NCBI GenBank assembly: GCA_036562625.1
Contig: DATCJV010000052.1
Location: 1-5,003 of the forward strand
DNA: 5,003 nt
From: DUOH01 sp036562625
GTDB taxonomy: Bacteria > Bacillota > UBA4882 > UBA10575
Direction of reading: 5' to 3'
Below are positions 1-5,003 of the stretch, piece after piece. Within the stretch, counting starts at the first letter, position 1. Each line of letters starts with the position of its first letter. The notes beneath the pieces were generated by a model. It made no database searches. It had not been told where the DNA came from and was given only the letters and a program-made list of their open reading frames with translations. Both the position numbers and the translations under genes were made by a program.

Positions 1-574
1 AAGACATCTTCTCTTTTAAGGTCTGCTTAAACTCTTGGACAAACGCTTCGTACTGTACGTTAAAAGCCCGTTTATAGCTGGGTAAACAAATAAATAAAAC
101 CTCTTCCGGTAGATGATTTACAATCTCTCGCAACAGCAAGACGGAGTTAGCCGGGTTCTCTACATATATCCTCTGCACTTTGTCCAGAGGTAGATTCTTT
201 AACGAACGATGGGATAAGAAGCCATACATAATCTCCGGGCTGGGCTCGTATATTGTATAAACCAGATGAGGATAGCGCCTGGCCAACTCCTCAATATGGT
301 ATCCTAGCCCCACTCCATAGACGAATAGATGCCGATATTTATGGAGATCCTGTTCGGCAAATTGCGCGACGAACTTCTCCGCCTCAGCAATTGGATTGTA
401 TTTACTGTGAATATAGAGGGATTTACCGTCTTGATTTATATAGAGGGTCGGCTCTCCGCTTTTTGCCTGTTCCACCAGGACTTGGTCTTGAGCCAACCGG
501 TCTTTCAGCTCATTCATCAGCTTCCATGTTTCCGGATATTTTTCCTTTAACACACTGAGGTTCTCACTTAACAT
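1..574 (-). CDS. MAF (motility associated factor) flagellin glycosyltransferase, N-terminal part, runs off the left edge
   Basis: This is the first 191 codons of a protein that continues beyond the window; it is open from the ATG at 574 to base 1. The family (MAF, with a central DUF115/MptE-like domain) transfers nonulosonic acids such as pseudaminic acid to flagellin Ser/Thr in the cytoplasm; full members are about 600 residues, so roughly a third is present. Visible signs are an N-terminal helical stretch (residues 5-36), the family-like IHSKYNP (55-61), a Rossmann-like strand and turn FVYGVGLGYHIEE (84-96), and IYEPSPEIMYGFL (108-120), as expected at the start of the DUF115 region. The start is supported by AAAGGGG at 589-583, eight bases upstream. 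It follows pseI by 56 bases on the same strand with no terminator between, so the two are probably cotranscribed, which fits a synthase/transferase pair. The catalytic core is largely outside the window, so activity cannot be judged. Family call is from remembered motifs. Confidence 0.85.
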   Translation of the reverse strand, partial: MLSENLSVLKEKYPETWKLMNELKDRLAQDQVLVEQAKSGEPTLYINQDGKSLYIHSKYNPIAEAEKFVAQFAEQDLHKYRHLFVYGVGLGYHIEELARRYPHLVYTIYEPSPEIMYGFLSHRSLKNLPLDKVQRIYVENPANSVLLLREIVNHLPEEVLFICLPSYKRAFNVQYEAFVQEFKQTLKEKMS

Positions 575-630
575 CTACTAAACCCCTTTGCCAAGATTAT
601 GATTATAAGATGGTCTCCAATGTGAACACT

Positions 631-1683
631 CTAGCCAAGCAAATCCCAACTAAGAGGTGTCCCCTTTTTCACATCCTTGGTAACTCTCTTTCCCAATACG
701 GTCTGATAATATTTGGGAGGCAATCCGTAACCGGGCCGGATGGACCTGATCTTGTCTTCCGTTATTAATTCACCGGCAGCCAAATCCTTCACTATATAAA
801 GTGAACGGCGATGTTTTAAAGAAGGACGTTCCTCCTCGGTCGGTCCGTAAAATACTTTTCCACAGGCTTGCCACGCCTTTTTCGCTTCGGCTGCTAAAAG
901 CCGCATCTCTTCGGGTTCCATGGAAAAAGCCGCATCCACCCCACCGTCCGCCCGGGACAGGGTGAAATGCTTCTCAATCACCGTGGCGCCGAAGGCAACT
1001 GCTGCGATAGAAACCCCGATCCCCAGCGTATGATCGGAGACTCCCGCTTGACAAACAAAGTGGTCCCGCATATGAGGGATGGTTGCCAAGTTGGAGTTCA
1101 GGGGTTCCGCCGGATAAGTACTGGTACACTTAAGTAAGACAAGATCCTGACAGCCGGCCTCCCTGGCCGCGCAGACCGCCTCGTCCAGCTCGGCCAGGCT
1201 GGCCATACCCGTAGAAATGAAGAGTGGTTTGCCGGTGGCCGCCACCTTTTTGATGAGCGGAAGATCTACATTCTCAAAGGAGGCAATCTTGTAACAAGGC
1301 ACATCTAAAGCTTCCAGAAAATCCACTGCTGTGGCATCAAAAGGCGTGCTGAATCCGACAATCCCCAGTTCCCGGCATTTATCAAAGATCGGCTGATGCC
1401 ATTCCCAGGGGGTATAGGCCTGTTGGTACAGTTGATATAAAGATCTACCCTGCCACAGGCTGTGGGGATCATCAATAAAGAAATTACTGTCCTGCATATC
1501 CAGAGTCATTGTATCCGCCGTATAGGTCTGTAGCTTAACAGCTTGCACTCCGGCCTTGGCCGCCGCCTCCACTATGGCTAAAGCGCGCTCCAACGAATGA
1601 TTATGGTTGCCGGTCATTTCCGCCACGATGAAAGGGGGGTGGTTTTGGCCAATAAAAAAATCTCCTATTTTTATCGCATTCAT
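631..1683 (-). CDS. pseI: Pseudaminic acid synthase (NeuB/PseI family)
   Basis: Condenses phosphoenolpyruvate with a 2,4-diacetamido-trideoxy-L-altrose to make pseudaminic acid in the cytoplasm, the last step before CMP activation. The 350-residue length is normal for the family. The N-terminal TIM-barrel NeuB domain (about 15-260) shows AEMTGNHN (21-28, the form typical of PseI rather than the sialic acid synthase NeuB), KLQTYT (50-55), FSTPFD (111-116), KIASFE (132-137), ISTGM (156-160), LLKCTSTYP (183-191), VSDHTLG (215-221) and EKHFTL (237-242). His218 and His239 correspond to the metal-binding histidines of NeuB. A SAF/antifreeze-like domain follows (about 291-347: HRRSLYIVKDL to VTKDVKKGTPL). 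The ATG start has AGGAGA at 1694-1689, five bases upstream. The gene is first after a 250-base control region and leads into the MAF gene. No other pse biosynthetic genes are in the window. A legionaminic or sialic acid synthase is less likely because of the EMTGNHN motif. Confidence 0.95.
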   Translation of the reverse strand: MNAIKIGDFFIGQNHPPFIVAEMTGNHNHSLERALAIVEAAAKAGVQAVKLQTYTADTMTLDMQDSNFFIDDPHSLWQGRSLYQLYQQAYTPWEWHQPIFDKCRELGIVGFSTPFDATAVDFLEALDVPCYKIASFENVDLPLIKKVAATGKPLFISTGMASLAELDEAVCAAREAGCQDLVLLKCTSTYPAEPLNSNLATIPHMRDHFVCQAGVSDHTLGIGVSIAAVAFGATVIEKHFTLSRADGGVDAAFSMEPEEMRLLAAEAKKAWQACGKVFYGPTEEERPSLKHRRSLYIVKDLAAGELITEDKIRSIRPGYGLPPKYYQTVLGKRVTKDVKKGTPLSWDLLG

Positions 1684-1688
1684 CTTAA

Positions 1689-1694
1689 TCTCCT
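1689..1694 (-). promoter_or_regulatory. Ribosome binding site of pseI
   Basis: AGGAGA lies five bases before the ATG at 1683 on the minus strand and supports that start. Confidence 0.8.
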
Positions 1695-1773
1695 GAACTC
1701 CCGGTATTTTAACTACTAATATCCATGTGGCTTGTAAATCATAAGTGCCCAGTATAGTTCATAATTCCCGAGG

Positions 1774-1801
1774 CGCTATAGCGAACTTGATTATAATTAT
1801 A
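1774..1801 (-). promoter_or_regulatory. Candidate pseI operon promoter with palindrome at the start site
   Basis: Reading the minus strand, two perfect -10 hexamers stand in tandem (TATAATTATAAT, 1801-1790), followed six bases later by the perfect 10-base palindrome CGCTATAGCG (1783-1774). Transcription starting about seven bases after the second hexamer would begin at the palindrome edge, the expected place for a repressor operator. No good -35 hexamer is found 16-18 bases upstream (best is near TGCAGT), so a sigma-A call rests on the -10 alone and may need an activator. The element is about 90 bases upstream of the pseI ribosome binding site. The intergenic stretch 1684-1871 otherwise shows no credible ORF. 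Confidence 0.4.
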
Positions 1802-1833
1802 CACTAATCCTTAAGCTCACTGCACCCAGATTA

Positions 1834-1846
1834 TGGCTTCAAGCCA
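1834..1846. repeat. Inverted repeat TGGCTT-C-AAGCCA in the pseI upstream region
   Basis: A 13-base sequence with perfect six-base arms and one central base. It lies between the yjfB terminator and the tandem TATAAT of the candidate pseI promoter, about 32 bases upstream of the first hexamer, so it overlaps where a -35 region or activator site would lie. There is no T-tract on either side, so it is not a terminator. The function is unknown; an operator is an inference. Confidence 0.4.
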
Positions 1847-1871
1847 ACCATTTAAAAATCCGGATATAAAT

Positions 1872-1898
1872 GAAAAGAAAAGCCCAGTATGATTGGGC
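1872..1898 (-). terminator. Rho-independent terminator of yjfB-like gene
   Basis: On the minus strand, GCCCA (1898-1894) and TGGGC (1886-1882) form a five-base-pair stem with a seven-base loop, followed directly by TTTTCTTTTC. It begins about 40 bases after the yjfB-like stop codon. The stem is short, so termination may be partial and some read-through into pseI is possible. Confidence 0.65.
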
Positions 1899-1939
1899 AT
1901 AATAACGAGATGTGGAGATATTTCCACAAGCCAAAGTCT

Positions 1940-2179
1940 TTATTTATCTGTCTGGAAAAGTACAGAAAGTTTACTGCCGCTTTTAACTCTAAGATCAATA
2001 TTCCTGCCCAGATGCGGATGGACCGAGAGTTCCATGGCTTTGGTAGTTTGTTCCAGTGTTTGCAGTAGTTTCCCCGCTTGAGCACTGGCATTATCCATCG
2101 CCATCCTCAAAACTCTTATCCCAACCTGTTGCAGCAGAGTTGTCCGGCTATTGATGGCTGACAACGCTGCGATCTCCAC
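1940..2179 (-). CDS. YjfB-like small putative motility protein
   Basis: A 79-residue protein matching the YjfB 'putative motility protein' family of Firmicutes, whose biochemical role is not established; B. subtilis yjfB is associated with the motility regulon. Family hallmarks are the N-terminal MEIAALSA (compare MDIAALS), the helix QQVGIRVLRMAMDNASAQAG (17-36), LLQTLEQ (38-44) and the C-terminal MELSVHPHLGRNIDLRV (49-65). The last 14 residues (KSGSKLSVLFQTDK) extend a little beyond the usual end. No signal peptide, membrane segment or cysteine is seen. The GTG at 2179 is chosen because it gives the family N-terminus and sits nine bases after AAAGGGG; a TTG one codon upstream (2182) is also possible and would add one residue. 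The gene has its own probable promoter and terminator, so it looks monocistronic, lodged between glf and pseI. Its presence supports a motility context for this locus. Confidence 0.85.
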   Translation of the reverse strand: MEIAALSAINSRTTLLQQVGIRVLRMAMDNASAQAGKLLQTLEQTTKAMELSVHPHLGRNIDLRVKSGSKLSVLFQTDK

Positions 2180-2188
2180 CAAAATCAG

Positions 2189-2195
2189 CCCCTTT
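2189..2195 (-). promoter_or_regulatory. Ribosome binding site deciding the yjfB-like start
   Basis: AAAGGGG on the minus strand, nine bases before GTG (2179) and six before TTG (2182). There is no in-frame ATG nearby, so the gene must use a non-ATG start. Confidence 0.7.
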
Positions 2196-2206
2196 ACTGA
2201 TATTTA

Positions 2207-2220
2207 CCCAAAAATTTGGG
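2207..2220. repeat. Inverted repeat CCCAAA-AA-TTTGGG in the yjfB leader
   Basis: Perfect six-base arms with a two-base centre, located 11 bases upstream of the yjfB ribosome binding site and inside the predicted 5' leader. The two-base gap is too small for an ideal RNA hairpin, though CCCAA/TTGGG with a four-base loop could form, so a DNA operator or a leader hairpin are both possible. No T-tract follows, so it is not a terminator. Confidence 0.5.
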
Positions 2221-2265
2221 CTCATCGCAATGCTTGGCTTAAATAGTAAAATTTAGGTTAATAAT

Positions 2266-2295
2266 AGTATACAACACCTCACCGGAGAAAAGCAA
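2266..2295 (-). promoter_or_regulatory. Candidate sigma-A promoter of yjfB-like gene
   Basis: On the minus strand TTGCTT (2295-2290), an 18-base spacer and TATACT (2271-2266). The -10 matches 5 of 6 consensus bases, the -35 only 3 of 6. It would give a leader of about 80 bases containing the inverted repeat at 2207-2220. The 197-base gap between glf and yjfB holds no other credible gene. Confidence 0.4.
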
Positions 2296-2379
2296 TCTGA
2301 GAATCAAAAGTAATTGAACCGGTCAGCACCAACACAGTTCAGTCAGAACATACAAGTGATACTTTAATGATCAACCAAT

Positions 2380-3480
2380 CTAACTTTTAAAACTAATCTT
2401 ATTCACTAAATCCATCGCATCTTTGACAACCACATCCATATTGGCGTATTTATAAGCACCAAGCCTGCCGGTAAAATATACTTTATCCAATTTACTGGCT
2501 TCTTTGGCATATAGCTCATACAATTCCCGGTTTTTTCGGCAGGGCGTCGGATAGTACGGCTCTCCTTCCGCCCTCGGATATTCCTTTACAATAGTCGTCT
2601 TTTCCGTCCGTTGGCCGGTCATATGTTTAAACTCCGTGATCCTGGTAAATGCATAATCATTGGGGTAATTCACTGTTGCCACCGGCTGAAAGAATTCCTG
2701 GTCATACGTTTCAAATTCAAACTCTAAAGAACGATAGGGTAATTTGCCAAACTTATAATCAAAATAATAATCAATCGGCCCGGTAAAGATGAGCGAGTCA
2801 AAAGCAATCTCCGGCAAGATCTCTTTGTAATCGGTATTTAATAAGATACTGATCTGCGGATGAGACAGCATGGTTTCTACCAGCTTTGTATATCCATGTT
2901 GCGGAATTCCTTGATAAGGGTCGGTAAAGTACCGGCTGTCCCGGTTATGGCGAATCGGAATTCTGGCGGTTACTTCTTTTTCCAGTTCTTGCGGGGCTAA
3001 TCCCCATTGTTTTTGGGTATAACCCAAGAAGAATTTTTCATACAGTTCCCTACCGACTTTACTGACGACCATATCTTCAGCGTTGCAAACTTCCTCTCTT
3101 TCCTCTCTAACCCGGTCAAAAAAACCCTTGATTGTTTTATGATCATAAGCGGTACCATACATCATGTTGATTGTGTCCAAATTAATCGGCATCGGCAGAT
3201 ACATTCCGTCCACATAAGCCAGGACCCGGTGCTGATATAACCGCCATTTGGTGAATTTTGACAAAAAATCCCAAACTTGTTTTTCCTTTGTATGAAAGAT
3301 ATGCGGTCCATACTTATGCACTAAGATCCCGTCTTCATTATAATAATCATAAACATTACCGCCAATATGATTGCGCTTTTCCACAACCAAGACGCGCCGA
3401 CCATTTTCTGCCAATAACCTGGCACAGGTCACCCCGGAGAGGCCGCAGCCAACAATTAGAAAATCAAACAACACCCTCAC
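2380..3480 (-). CDS. glf: UDP-galactopyranose mutase
   Basis: A cytoplasmic flavoenzyme that interconverts UDP-galactopyranose and UDP-galactofuranose, the donor for galactofuranose residues in surface glycans. At 366 residues it is close to the usual 370-390. The N-terminal FAD-binding Rossmann motif is FLIVGCGLSG (7-16), with VEKRNHIGGN (33-42) and HKYGPHIFHT (55-64), a signature of the family. YTQKQW (154-159), ARIPIR (172-177) and YFTDPYQGIPQHGYTKL (184-200) are active-site and substrate-lid segments; FTRITEFKH (278-286) carries a conserved Arg (280) and YFTGRLGAYKYANMD (335-349) is the C-terminal FAD-binding signature. The GTG at 3480 overlaps the previous stop as GTGA and lies five bases after AGGAG (3490-3486). 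Since family members often begin MFDYLIVG, the GTG at 3474 or TTG at 3471 are alternatives. No convincing terminator was found downstream. Confidence 0.95.
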   Translation of the reverse strand: MRVLFDFLIVGCGLSGVTCARLLAENGRRVLVVEKRNHIGGNVYDYYNEDGILVHKYGPHIFHTKEKQVWDFLSKFTKWRLYQHRVLAYVDGMYLPMPINLDTINMMYGTAYDHKTIKGFFDRVREEREEVCNAEDMVVSKVGRELYEKFFLGYTQKQWGLAPQELEKEVTARIPIRHNRDSRYFTDPYQGIPQHGYTKLVETMLSHPQISILLNTDYKEILPEIAFDSLIFTGPIDYYFDYKFGKLPYRSLEFEFETYDQEFFQPVATVNYPNDYAFTRITEFKHMTGQRTEKTTIVKEYPRAEGEPYYPTPCRKNRELYELYAKEASKLDKVYFTGRLGAYKYANMDVVVKDAMDLVNKISFKS

Positions 3481-3971
3481 TTCCTCTCCTTATTTTGGAT
3501 TTGCAGAAGTTTCAACGGCAGTATGAGCAGGGTGAAAAACCCGGCAACAAGAGTAAATAAGATAGAGAATAAGGAAAACAGCTGATTCCTCACACCCATT
3601 AATAATATGCTGGTGCTGGAAACCTCCCGGAACTCGGAAACAACATTACAAACAAACCGTTTCTTCGCCTTTAGCGACAGAGAAAAGAGGTAGACATTGA
3701 CGAAGCCTGCCCCGGATAAGTTGGTGACCGGAATAATTACTGTGGCAAACTCTTTATCCTGTAGTTCCTTTACTTTTCCACGGTAAGAAAAACTCTCCTT
3801 ATAAGGATACACATAGATTTGGGCAATGTCCTTATATTTCCGGGCCAGAAGGAGGCCATGCTCATGGGTGAGCAGACTAATCCTATGTTCCGGAAAGCGT
3901 TCGCGGATCGCAACTAAGTTTTTGTCCAGTTGTTGAAAGCTGACCGACCGGATGATCAAAAGTTCTTTCAT
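3477..3971 (-). CDS. Half-length GT9-like protein with C-terminal membrane segment, function unknown
   Basis: A 164-residue protein. Residues 1-115 resemble the N-terminal Rossmann half of GT9 (heptosyltransferase-type) GT-B enzymes: a first strand MKELLIIRS, a helix, FPEHRISLLTHEHGLLLAR (26-44), then IAQIYVYPY (49-57), LQDKEFATVIIPVTN (70-84). Full GT9 enzymes are about 330-360 residues with a second Rossmann domain that binds the nucleotide sugar. That half is absent, and instead residues about 130-156 form one strongly hydrophobic stretch ending in a basic tail (KLLQIQNKERK), so the protein is probably membrane anchored with the N-domain in the cytoplasm. The ATG at 3971 is preferred over an in-frame TTG at 3995, because AAGGGG lies nine bases before the ATG. 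The stop overlaps the glf start (GTGA), implying coupled translation. It could be a degenerate enzyme, a scaffold for the neighbouring transferase, or a separate small family. The GT9 resemblance is by eye only. Confidence 0.75.
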   Translation of the reverse strand: MKELLIIRSVSFQQLDKNLVAIRERFPEHRISLLTHEHGLLLARKYKDIAQIYVYPYKESFSYRGKVKELQDKEFATVIIPVTNLSGAGFVNVYLFSLSLKAKKRFVCNVVSEFREVSSTSILLMGVRNQLFSLFSILFTLVAGFFTLLILPLKLLQIQNKERK

Positions 3972-3980
3972 TAAAAATAA

Positions 3981-3986
3981 CCCCTT
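3981..3986 (-). promoter_or_regulatory. Ribosome binding site deciding the GT9-like start
   Basis: AAGGGG on the minus strand nine bases before the ATG at 3971. It lies inside the longer in-frame extension to TTG 3995, which argues that the extension is not translated. Confidence 0.65.
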
Positions 3987-4001
3987 AAGAGTCAATTGTG
4001 T

Positions 4002-4910
4002 TTAACGATAAAAAGTAAAGGAAACGGCAAACGGAATCCGTAGATGCTTGGCAATATAGCGGGAAACCGGCCTTCTCTTCCCTTTTAGCCGGTTGATCTG
4101 GAAAAAGGCTGCCCCCATTGCCTTCAGATAGATAAAAGTCCGCTGTTCCATGGCGTAATAAAAACAGGAAAATATGAGCTTTAAAGTTAATTTTAGCGCC
4201 ATATCTAAAGGATAGTTCTTCCAGATCAGCCAGAAAGCATTTCTTGTATAGTAATAAGGCGCACGCCAGGAAGCGCGGTTTTGCGGGGAGTATTTGTGGT
4301 AGGAGACCACATCGAAAAAGAATTTAATCTTATAACCGGCATTTAAAATACGAAAAGCGGTATCCTGTTCATTCCAGTACAAAAAGAATTCTTCCGGGTA
4401 AAAGCCAACCTGCTCTAAAAGTTCACGCCGCACCCCGGCCCCGGCGCCATTGAAAGCCAGTAAATATTCTTCCGCCACCGCCGCTGTTTCTTGAGCAGCT
4501 TGTCCTGGCTCATCGTCGGCTTCATTCTTCACTTCGTCATAATTGTAGAAATTGCGCACATCAAAAGCGACCATCCCGAGCTTGGGATCGCGGATAAATT
4601 TATCCACCATCCGCCGAACAGCATCTTTATGCGGGAAGGAATCATCATCAAGAATAACGATGTACTCTCCCCTGGCGTTCTTAAAACCGATATTATAGGC
4701 TTCAATTCCTATGTTTTTGAATAACTTAATCAGCCGGACTTCTGGATACTCCGCGGCAATCGTCTCCGGAGTTCCATCTTCCGACGCGTTGTCAACCACA
4801 ATCACTTCCAGGTTGGGATAGTCGATCTCCCGGATGCGCCTGAGACTTTCACAGATATCCGTCTTTCTGTTCCAACAGATGGTAACAATGCTAACTAGGG
4901 GGGTACTCAA
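4002..4910 (-). CDS. Family 2 glycosyltransferase (rhamnosyl/galactofuranosyl-transferase-like)
   Basis: A 302-residue GT-A fold inverting glycosyltransferase, cytoplasmic and probably membrane associated, adding one sugar from a nucleotide donor to a growing surface glycan. Motifs are VSIVTICWNR (6-15), EVIVVDNASEDGT (35-47, nucleotide binding), GEYIVILDDDSFP (81-93, with the metal-binding DDD at 88-90), the acceptor-side FNGAGAGVRRELLEQVGFYPEEFF (153-176), and NEQDTAFR (180-187), corresponding to the usual ED-D-L--R motif with catalytic-base candidates Glu181 and Asp183; His205 follows. An acidic, alanine-rich insert (about 124-148) is probably a surface loop. Residues 220-265 are hydrophobic and amphipathic, as in WbbL-like enzymes. 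The TTG at 4910 is the only sensible start: GGAGG (4922-4918) lies seven bases before it, and no ATG or GTG precedes the first conserved strand. Its neighbour glf suggests UDP-galactofuranose as donor, but the donor cannot be read from the sequence. Confidence 0.9.
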   Translation of the reverse strand: MSTPLVSIVTICWNRKTDICESLRRIREIDYPNLEVIVVDNASEDGTPETIAAEYPEVRLIKLFKNIGIEAYNIGFKNARGEYIVILDDDSFPHKDAVRRMVDKFIRDPKLGMVAFDVRNFYNYDEVKNEADDEPGQAAQETAAVAEEYLLAFNGAGAGVRRELLEQVGFYPEEFFLYWNEQDTAFRILNAGYKIKFFFDVVSYHKYSPQNRASWRAPYYYTRNAFWLIWKNYPLDMALKLTLKLIFSCFYYAMEQRTFIYLKAMGAAFFQINRLKGKRRPVSRYIAKHLRIPFAVSFTFYR

Positions 4911-5003
4911 TTTCCTTCCTCCATTATTGTTTCTTTAAAATTCAATAACCGCTGCCGAAAAACAGGGAAATAAATATTCTTTAACAAACCAAATATGGTA
5001 TCA
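4907..5003 (-). CDS. C-terminal end of an unrecognised upstream gene (partial)
   Basis: On the minus strand one frame is open from the right edge to a TGA at 4909-4907 and encodes 31 residues, beginning DTIFGLLKNIYFPVF and ending KETIMEEGN. The other two frames contain stops within this stretch. Its stop overlaps the TTG start of the glycosyltransferase as TTGA, and the transferase's GGAGG lies inside its last codons, an arrangement typical of a translationally coupled operon. The GTGA overlap two junctions downstream is the same design. The piece is too short to assign a family. Confidence 0.55.
   Translation of the reverse strand, partial: DTIFGLLKNIYFPVFRQRLLNFKETIMEEGN
4918..4922 (-). 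promoter_or_regulatory. Ribosome binding site deciding the glycosyltransferase TTG start
   Basis: GGAGG on the minus strand, seven bases before the TTG at 4910. This strong site makes the rare start credible. Confidence 0.75.

Noticed and set aside
253..558. Plus-strand ORFs of 101 and 73 codons
   Set aside because: They are antisense to the MAF coding frame, which carries clear family motifs and a good ribosome binding site.
1684..1871. c-di-GMP or other riboswitch in the pseI leader
   Set aside because: I looked for the conserved cores expected of a GEMM-type riboswitch in this flagellar context and found none.
1882..1898. Hairpin GCCCA...TGGGC as a plus-strand terminator
   Set aside because: On the plus strand no T-run follows the stem; the T-rich tract is on the minus-strand side, matching the yjfB gene.
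1852..2091. 79-codon minus-strand ORF overlapping the yjfB-like gene
   Set aside because: It lies in another frame of the yjfB-like gene, runs through that gene's terminator hairpin, has no good ribosome binding site and no recognisable protein motif.
2323..2352. Possible terminator or repeat downstream of glf (GTTC/GAAC arms, repeated TCAG)
   Set aside because: The four-base stem is too short and lacks a T-tract, and the repeats are imperfect and within chance expectation.
3007..3560. Plus-strand ORFs of 77 and 100 codons
   Set aside because: They are antisense shadows of glf and its upstream neighbour, with no family-like sequence.
3972..3995. N-terminal extension of the GT9-like protein to a TTG start
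   Set aside because: The extension covers the AAGGGG ribosome binding site of the internal ATG, and MKELLIIRS is the expected first strand.

Overview
This window looks like part of a cell-surface or flagellar glycosylation locus of a motile Firmicute, probably Clostridia in the broad sense. The evidence is a YjfB-type small motility protein, a Firmicutes-style MAF (motility associated factor) protein, strong GGAGG/AAGGGG ribosome binding sites, and frequent TTG/GTG starts. Genus cannot be read from the sequence. All supported genes are on the minus strand, so transcription runs from high to low coordinates.

Right part (5003 to 2380): a tightly packed run of four genes. It holds the last 31 codons of an unrecognised CDS, a family 2 glycosyltransferase (GT2), a 164-residue protein resembling only the N-terminal half of a GT9/heptosyltransferase-type enzyme followed by a membrane segment, and UDP-galactopyranose mutase (glf). 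Two junctions are 4-base stop/start overlaps (TTGA and GTGA) and the third is a 30-base gap with its own ribosome binding site, so this is very probably one operon. Glf makes UDP-galactofuranose; the neighbouring GT2 is a plausible but unproven user of it.

Middle part (2379 to 1684): a small yjfB-like gene with its own probable promoter, an inverted repeat in its leader and a rho-independent terminator after it, so it looks like a separate transcription unit. The roughly 200 bases between this terminator and the next gene hold a tandem TATAAT element and a perfect 10-base palindrome, and are probably the control region of the next operon.

Left part (1683 to 1): pseI (pseudaminic acid synthase) followed 56 bases later by the start of a MAF/DUF115 glycosyltransferase that runs off the window. 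Established knowledge links these two families: the synthase makes a nonulosonic acid and MAF proteins transfer such sugars to flagellin. Together with yjfB this points to flagellin glycosylation. Whether the galactofuranose genes serve the same glycan or a separate polysaccharide is open.

No tRNA, rRNA, CRISPR array, insertion sequence or phage feature was seen. Nothing here proves an undescribed system. The strongest oddity is the half-length GT9-like membrane protein.
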